Below are positions 61,006 to 64,000 of a stretch of 64,000 bases of DNA, piece after piece; the first letter of the stretch is position 1, and every line of letters begins with the position of its first letter. The position numbers and the translations under genes were made by a program. The notes under the pieces were generated by a model. It ran no database searches and was not told the origin of the DNA. It worked only from the letters and a program-made list of their open reading frames with translations. The stretch covers positions 186,001-250,000 of the forward strand of contig NZ_FNDG01000002.1 in NCBI RefSeq assembly GCF_900100535.1, written 5' to 3'. Origin of the DNA: Phytopseudomonas flavescens. GTDB taxonomy: Bacteria > Pseudomonadota > Gammaproteobacteria > Pseudomonadales > Pseudomonadaceae.

Positions 61006-61204
61006 CAGATGGCGTGCCGACGCACCCGGGCGAGCGCGTATATGGATATGTGAAAAAGATATTTAAAATAAATTTTTTATACCTATATAGTTCGCTCCAT
61101 GCGTACCTGCCGGCCAACCGGCACGCCGCACGACTGAATACGGGTGCCGAACACCTGCTTCTGAGACGCGCCTTGCTGGCGCCCTTACGTGTGGAGTTGC
61201 GCGA
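61006..61204 (+). promoter_or_regulatory. AT-rich promoter region of the taurine-type operon
   Basis: Within GC-rich surroundings, 61040-61095 is strongly AT-rich (ATATTTAAAATAAATTTTTT, then TATACCTATATAG). TATACC or TATATAG could be the -10. No sigma54 site with correct spacing was found. AT-rich stretches of this kind are typical of CysB-controlled sulfur-starvation promoters, though no CysB site can be proved by eye. No gene lies here. Confidence 0.45.
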
Positions 61205-62098
61205 ATGTCTGCCGTGTCCTTGAGTTCTGCCAATCACCAGCCAACGCAGAATTTTGAAGTACGCCCCTTTTCCGCTGCAGTCGGTGCCGAGATCGTCGGC
61301 CTCGACCTCAGTCGCCCACTGAACGACGCCGATTTCGCCCGGGTTCACCGGGCTCACCTCGATTACAACGTCGTGGTGTTTCGCGACCAGCGCATCACGG
61401 CGCAGCAGCAGATCGATTTCAGCCGTCGTTTCGGCGTGTTGCAGATCCATGTGCTCAAGCAGTTCCTGCTGGCCAACCACCCGGAAATCTTCATCATCTC
61501 CAACATCAAGGAGAACGGTCAGCCGATCGGCCTGGGCGATGCCGGCAAGTTCTGGCATTCGGACCTGTCCTACAAGGAGTTCCCCAGCCTCGGCTCCATG
61601 CTGCTCGCCCAGGAACTGCCGGAGGAGGGTGGCGACACCCTGTTCGCCAGCCAGCAACTGGCCTATGAAACCCTGCCAGAGGCGCTGCGCCAGGCGATTC
61701 AGGGCAAGCGCGCCGCCCACTCCTATACCGCACGCTATGCCGACGAGGTGTTCGCCGGCATTCGTCGCCCGACCCTCACCGAGGCCCAGCTGGCCGAAGT
61801 CAAGGCGGTGGTTCACCCGGTGGTGCGCACCCACCCGGAAACCGGGCGCAAGGGCCTGTTCGTCAACGAGAACTTCACCACCCACATCCTCGATATCCCC
61901 GAGGACGAAAGCCGGCAGATCCTCGCCGAGCTGTATGCCCACAGCGCCAGGCCCGAGTTCAGCTACCGCCACCAGTGGCAACCGCACGACATGGTGTTCT
62001 GGGACAACCGCGCGCTGATCCACCTGGCGACCGGCTGCCCGAGCCACCTGCGCCGGCGCATGCACCGCACGACCATTCAGGGTGACGTGCCTTTCTAA
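61205..62098 (+). CDS. TauD-like alpha-ketoglutarate-dependent dioxygenase
   Basis: Fe(II)/2-oxoglutarate dioxygenase of 297 aa of the taurine/alkylsulfatase group. The HxD...H iron triad is His118, Asp120 (FWHSDLSY) and His273 (RALIHLATG), and the 2-oxoglutarate Arg lies in the RRRMHRTTI stretch. Also FEVRPFSAAVGAEIVGLDLS and NVVVFRDQRI at the N-terminus. Such enzymes release sulfite or sulfate from taurine, other sulfonates or alkyl sulfates. It is followed after 53 bp by a sulfonate-type ABC system. Taurine itself is not proved as substrate. Confidence 0.88.
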   Translation: MSAVSLSSANHQPTQNFEVRPFSAAVGAEIVGLDLSRPLNDADFARVHRAHLDYNVVVFRDQRITAQQQIDFSRRFGVLQIHVLKQFLLANHPEIFIISNIKENGQPIGLGDAGKFWHSDLSYKEFPSLGSMLLAQELPEEGGDTLFASQQLAYETLPEALRQAIQGKRAAHSYTARYADEVFAGIRRPTLTEAQLAEVKAVVHPVVRTHPETGRKGLFVNENFTTHILDIPEDESRQILAELYAHSARPEFSYRHQWQPHDMVFWDNRALIHLATGCPSHLRRRMHRTTIQGDVPF

Positions 62099-62151
62099 GC
62101 GCCTCACCCCGCTGTAACCCCACTTCTGCACGTTCTGACTGGAGCCTCTAT

Positions 62152-63195
62152 ATGTCGGCAGGTAAGCGCTTTCCCTCTGTTCCCCGTTTCGGCCGTCTGG
62201 CCGGTGGCATCGCCCTGAGTCTGAGCCTGCTGGCAGGTGGCGTGGCCGCTCCGCAGGTCGCCCATGCCGAGGGCCAGATCCGCATCGCCGAGCAGTTCGG
62301 CATCGTCTACCTGCTGCTCAACGTGGTGCGTGACCAGCAGCTGATCGAGAAGCACGGCAAGGCCGAAGGTCTGGACATCGAGGTCGACTGGCAGCAGCTG
62401 TCCGGTGGTTCGGCGGTCAACGACGCCCTGCTGTCCGGCGCCGTCGACATCGCCGGCGCCGGTATCGGCCCGCTGCTGACCGTATGGGACCGTACCCATG
62501 GCCGGCAGAACGTCAAGGGCGTGGCGTCGCTGGGCAACTTTCCCTATTACCTGGTGAGCAACAACCCCAAGGTCAAGACCATCGCCGACTTCACCGAGAA
62601 GGATCGTATCGCCGTGCCGGCCGTGGGCGTGTCGGTGCAGTCGCGCTTCCTGCAGTATGCCGCCGCCAAACAATGGGGCGATGACCAGTACAACCGCCTG
62701 GACAAGTACACCGTGGCCCTGCCGCACCCCGATGCCACCGCTTCGCTGAAGGCCGGTGGCACCGAGCTGACCGGGCACTTCTCCAACCCGCCGTTCCAGA
62801 ACCAGGCGCTGGAGAACCCCAACGTGCACGTGGTGCTCGACACCTACAAGCTGCTCGGCCCGAACTCCCCCACCGCGCTGTACGCCACCGAGAAATTCCG
62901 CACCGACAACCCCAAGACCTACAAGGCTTTCGTCGGCGCACTGGCCGAAGCGGCCGAATTCGCCGAGAAGGACAAGGGCGCCGCGGCGGACACCTACATC
63001 CGCGTCACCGGTGCCAAGATCAGCCGCGAGGAGCTGCTGAAAATCATCGACAACGACGACTTCCAGTTCACCGTGACCCCCACCAACACCTATCCGCTGG
63101 CCGATTTCCTCTACCGTGTCGGCGCCATCAAGAACAAACCGGCCTCCTGGCAGGATTATTTCTTCGAAGATCCCGCCATCGGCCAGGGAAGCTGA
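62152..63195 (+). CDS. Sulfonate/taurine-type ABC substrate-binding protein
   Basis: Binding protein of 347 aa with a signal peptide (GIALSLSLLAGGVAAPQVAHA). The NitT/TauA fold shows IRIAEQFGIVYLLLNVVRDQ, QQLSGGSAVNDALLSGAVDI, KTIADFTEKDRIAVPAVGVS and LTGHFSNPPFQNQALENPNV. It lies between the TauD-like gene and an ATPase gene. The ligand is likely the substrate of the dioxygenase. Confidence 0.9.
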   Translation: MSAGKRFPSVPRFGRLAGGIALSLSLLAGGVAAPQVAHAEGQIRIAEQFGIVYLLLNVVRDQQLIEKHGKAEGLDIEVDWQQLSGGSAVNDALLSGAVDIAGAGIGPLLTVWDRTHGRQNVKGVASLGNFPYYLVSNNPKVKTIADFTEKDRIAVPAVGVSVQSRFLQYAAAKQWGDDQYNRLDKYTVALPHPDATASLKAGGTELTGHFSNPPFQNQALENPNVHVVLDTYKLLGPNSPTALYATEKFRTDNPKTYKAFVGALAEAAEFAEKDKGAAADTYIRVTGAKISREELLKIIDNDDFQFTVTPTNTYPLADFLYRVGAIKNKPASWQDYFFEDPAIGQGS

Positions 63196-63200
63196 ACGCC

Positions 63201-64000
63201 ATGAATGCCCCACTGCAAGGCCACGCGGCCAGCACGCCACAGGCTGGCGTCTTCGACACCCTGCTGCAGGTCGACCAGGTCAGCCTCGAATACCGCACCC
63301 CGCAGCGCGTGGTGCGCGCCACCCACGAAGTCAGCTTCGAGGTGGACCGCGCCGATCGTTTCGTACTGCTCGGCCCCTCGGGCTGCGGCAAGTCCACCCT
63401 GCTCAAGGCGGTAGCCGGGTTCATCGAACCGGTCGGCGGCAGCATCCGTCTCGACGGTGCCCAGGTGCGCGAACCTGGCCCGGACCGCATCGTGGTGTTC
63501 CAGGAATTCGACCAGTTGCCGCCCTGGAAGACGGTTAAGCAGAACGTGATGTTCCCGCTGCTGGCCTCGCGCACCCTGGGCCGCAAGGACGCAGAAGAAC
63601 GCGCCCTGCATTACCTGGAAAAGGTCGGCCTGGCGGCGTTCGCCGATGCCTATCCGCACACCCTGTCCGGCGGCATGAAGGCCCGTGTGGCCATCGCCCG
63701 CGCCCTGGCCATGCAGCCGAAGATCCTGCTGATGGACGAGCCCTTCGCCGCCCTCGATGCGCTGACCCGTCGCAAGATGCAGGAGGAGTTGCTGGAACTC
63801 TGGGAGGAGGTGCGCTTCACCCTGCTGTTCGTCACCCACTCCATCGAGGAGGCATTGGTCGTCGGCAATCGCATCCTGCTGCTGTCACCCCACCCGGGGC
63901 GCGTGCGTGCGGAAATCAACAGCCATCAGTTCGACCTGCACAGCTTAGGCGGCGTGGCCTTCCAGCAGACCGCGCAACGCATCCATCGCCTGCTGTTCGA
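63201..64000 (+). CDS. ABC transporter ATP-binding protein (TauB/SsuB type), 3' end outside window
   Basis: The first 266 codons of an ATPase: Walker A GPSGCGKST, Q-loop VVFQEFDQLPPWKTVKQNVM, signature LSGGMKARVAIARALAM, Walker B ILLMDEPFAALDALTRRKMQ, H-loop VTHSIEEAL. The signature reads GGMKAR where most relatives have GGMRQR. It begins 5 bp after the binding-protein stop. The permease is expected just beyond the window. Confidence 0.92.
   Translation, partial: MNAPLQGHAASTPQAGVFDTLLQVDQVSLEYRTPQRVVRATHEVSFEVDRADRFVLLGPSGCGKSTLLKAVAGFIEPVGGSIRLDGAQVREPGPDRIVVFQEFDQLPPWKTVKQNVMFPLLASRTLGRKDAEERALHYLEKVGLAAFADAYPHTLSGGMKARVAIARALAMQPKILLMDEPFAALDALTRRKMQEELLELWEEVRFTLLFVTHSIEEALVVGNRILLLSPHPGRVRAEINSHQFDLHSLGGVAFQQTAQRIHRLLF

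Noticed and set aside
61012-61030. Possible sigma54 site upstream of the TauD-like gene (TGGCGTG near 61012)
   Set aside because: The GG to GC distance is nine bases, not ten, and the -12 half does not match.

Overview
The window is GC-rich gammaproteobacterial chromosome and almost certainly comes from a Pseudomonas. Support comes from the blocks gacA-uvrC-pgsA-tRNA-Gly-tRNA-Cys and galU-VOC protein-gor, from acnB beside a DUF1289 gene and ppnP, and from small Pseudomonas-type families (DUF1652, DUF1654). Product names rest on recognising protein motifs and gene order in the sequence; no database search was run.

Region 1 (1-31 kb) is mostly core genome. It holds the 5' two thirds of acnB (minus strand) behind a strongly folded leader, a DUF1289 protein, ppnP and an exonuclease. 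Next come a REC-DUF3369-GGDEF-EAL response regulator with its sensor kinase, a YkgJ-type protein, an exported START-domain protein and a BI-1/YccA membrane protein. After tRNA-Ser there is a PAS histidine kinase, a small DUF1654 gene under a near-perfect LexA box, gacA-uvrC-pgsA, and tRNA-Gly/tRNA-Cys followed by a decayed integrase. A patch of small accessory genes lies around tRNA-Leu (lipoprotein, Arc-like repressor, DUF1652, DUF883, GvpU-like). A Tsx-like porin, galU, a VOC protein, gor, a TRIC-type channel and an FAD oxidoreductase follow. The cystine operon (tcyJ-tcyL-tcyN, with dcyD upstream) and a MetQ-like binding protein with a frameshifted signal peptide begin the sulfur section.

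Region 2 (31-64 kb) is a large organosulfur-scavenging island. An AraC regulator diverges from an AhpD-like/acyl-CoA-dehydrogenase-like/ABC (ATPase, Tat-exported binding protein, permease) operon. A stand-alone sigma54 activator of the SfnR type follows. A minus-strand operon then encodes a TonB receptor, an NtaA/DszA-type monooxygenase, an exported SurE-like phosphatase and four more flavin (LLM) monooxygenases. Beyond it lie a second TonB receptor with a PhoD-like phosphatase, a P1-family aminopeptidase, a TTC38-like TPR protein, and a peptide-type ABC transporter operon ending in a sixth LLM monooxygenase and an alpha/beta hydrolase. The window closes in a taurine-type system (TauD-like dioxygenase, binding protein, ATPase cut by the window end).

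The most notable observation is that five transcription units in region 2 each carry a -24/-12 (sigma54) promoter: both TonB receptor units, the aminopeptidase, the TPR protein and the peptide-ABC operon. The two divergent intergenic regions share the same palindrome, CTGCTG-N6-CAGCAG, at almost the same distance from the plus-strand promoters. With the SfnR-type activator encoded in the same island, this looks like one regulon for importing large organosulfur compounds across the outer membrane, trimming them by peptidase, phosphatase and hydrolase, and desulfurising them with FMNH2-dependent monooxygenases.
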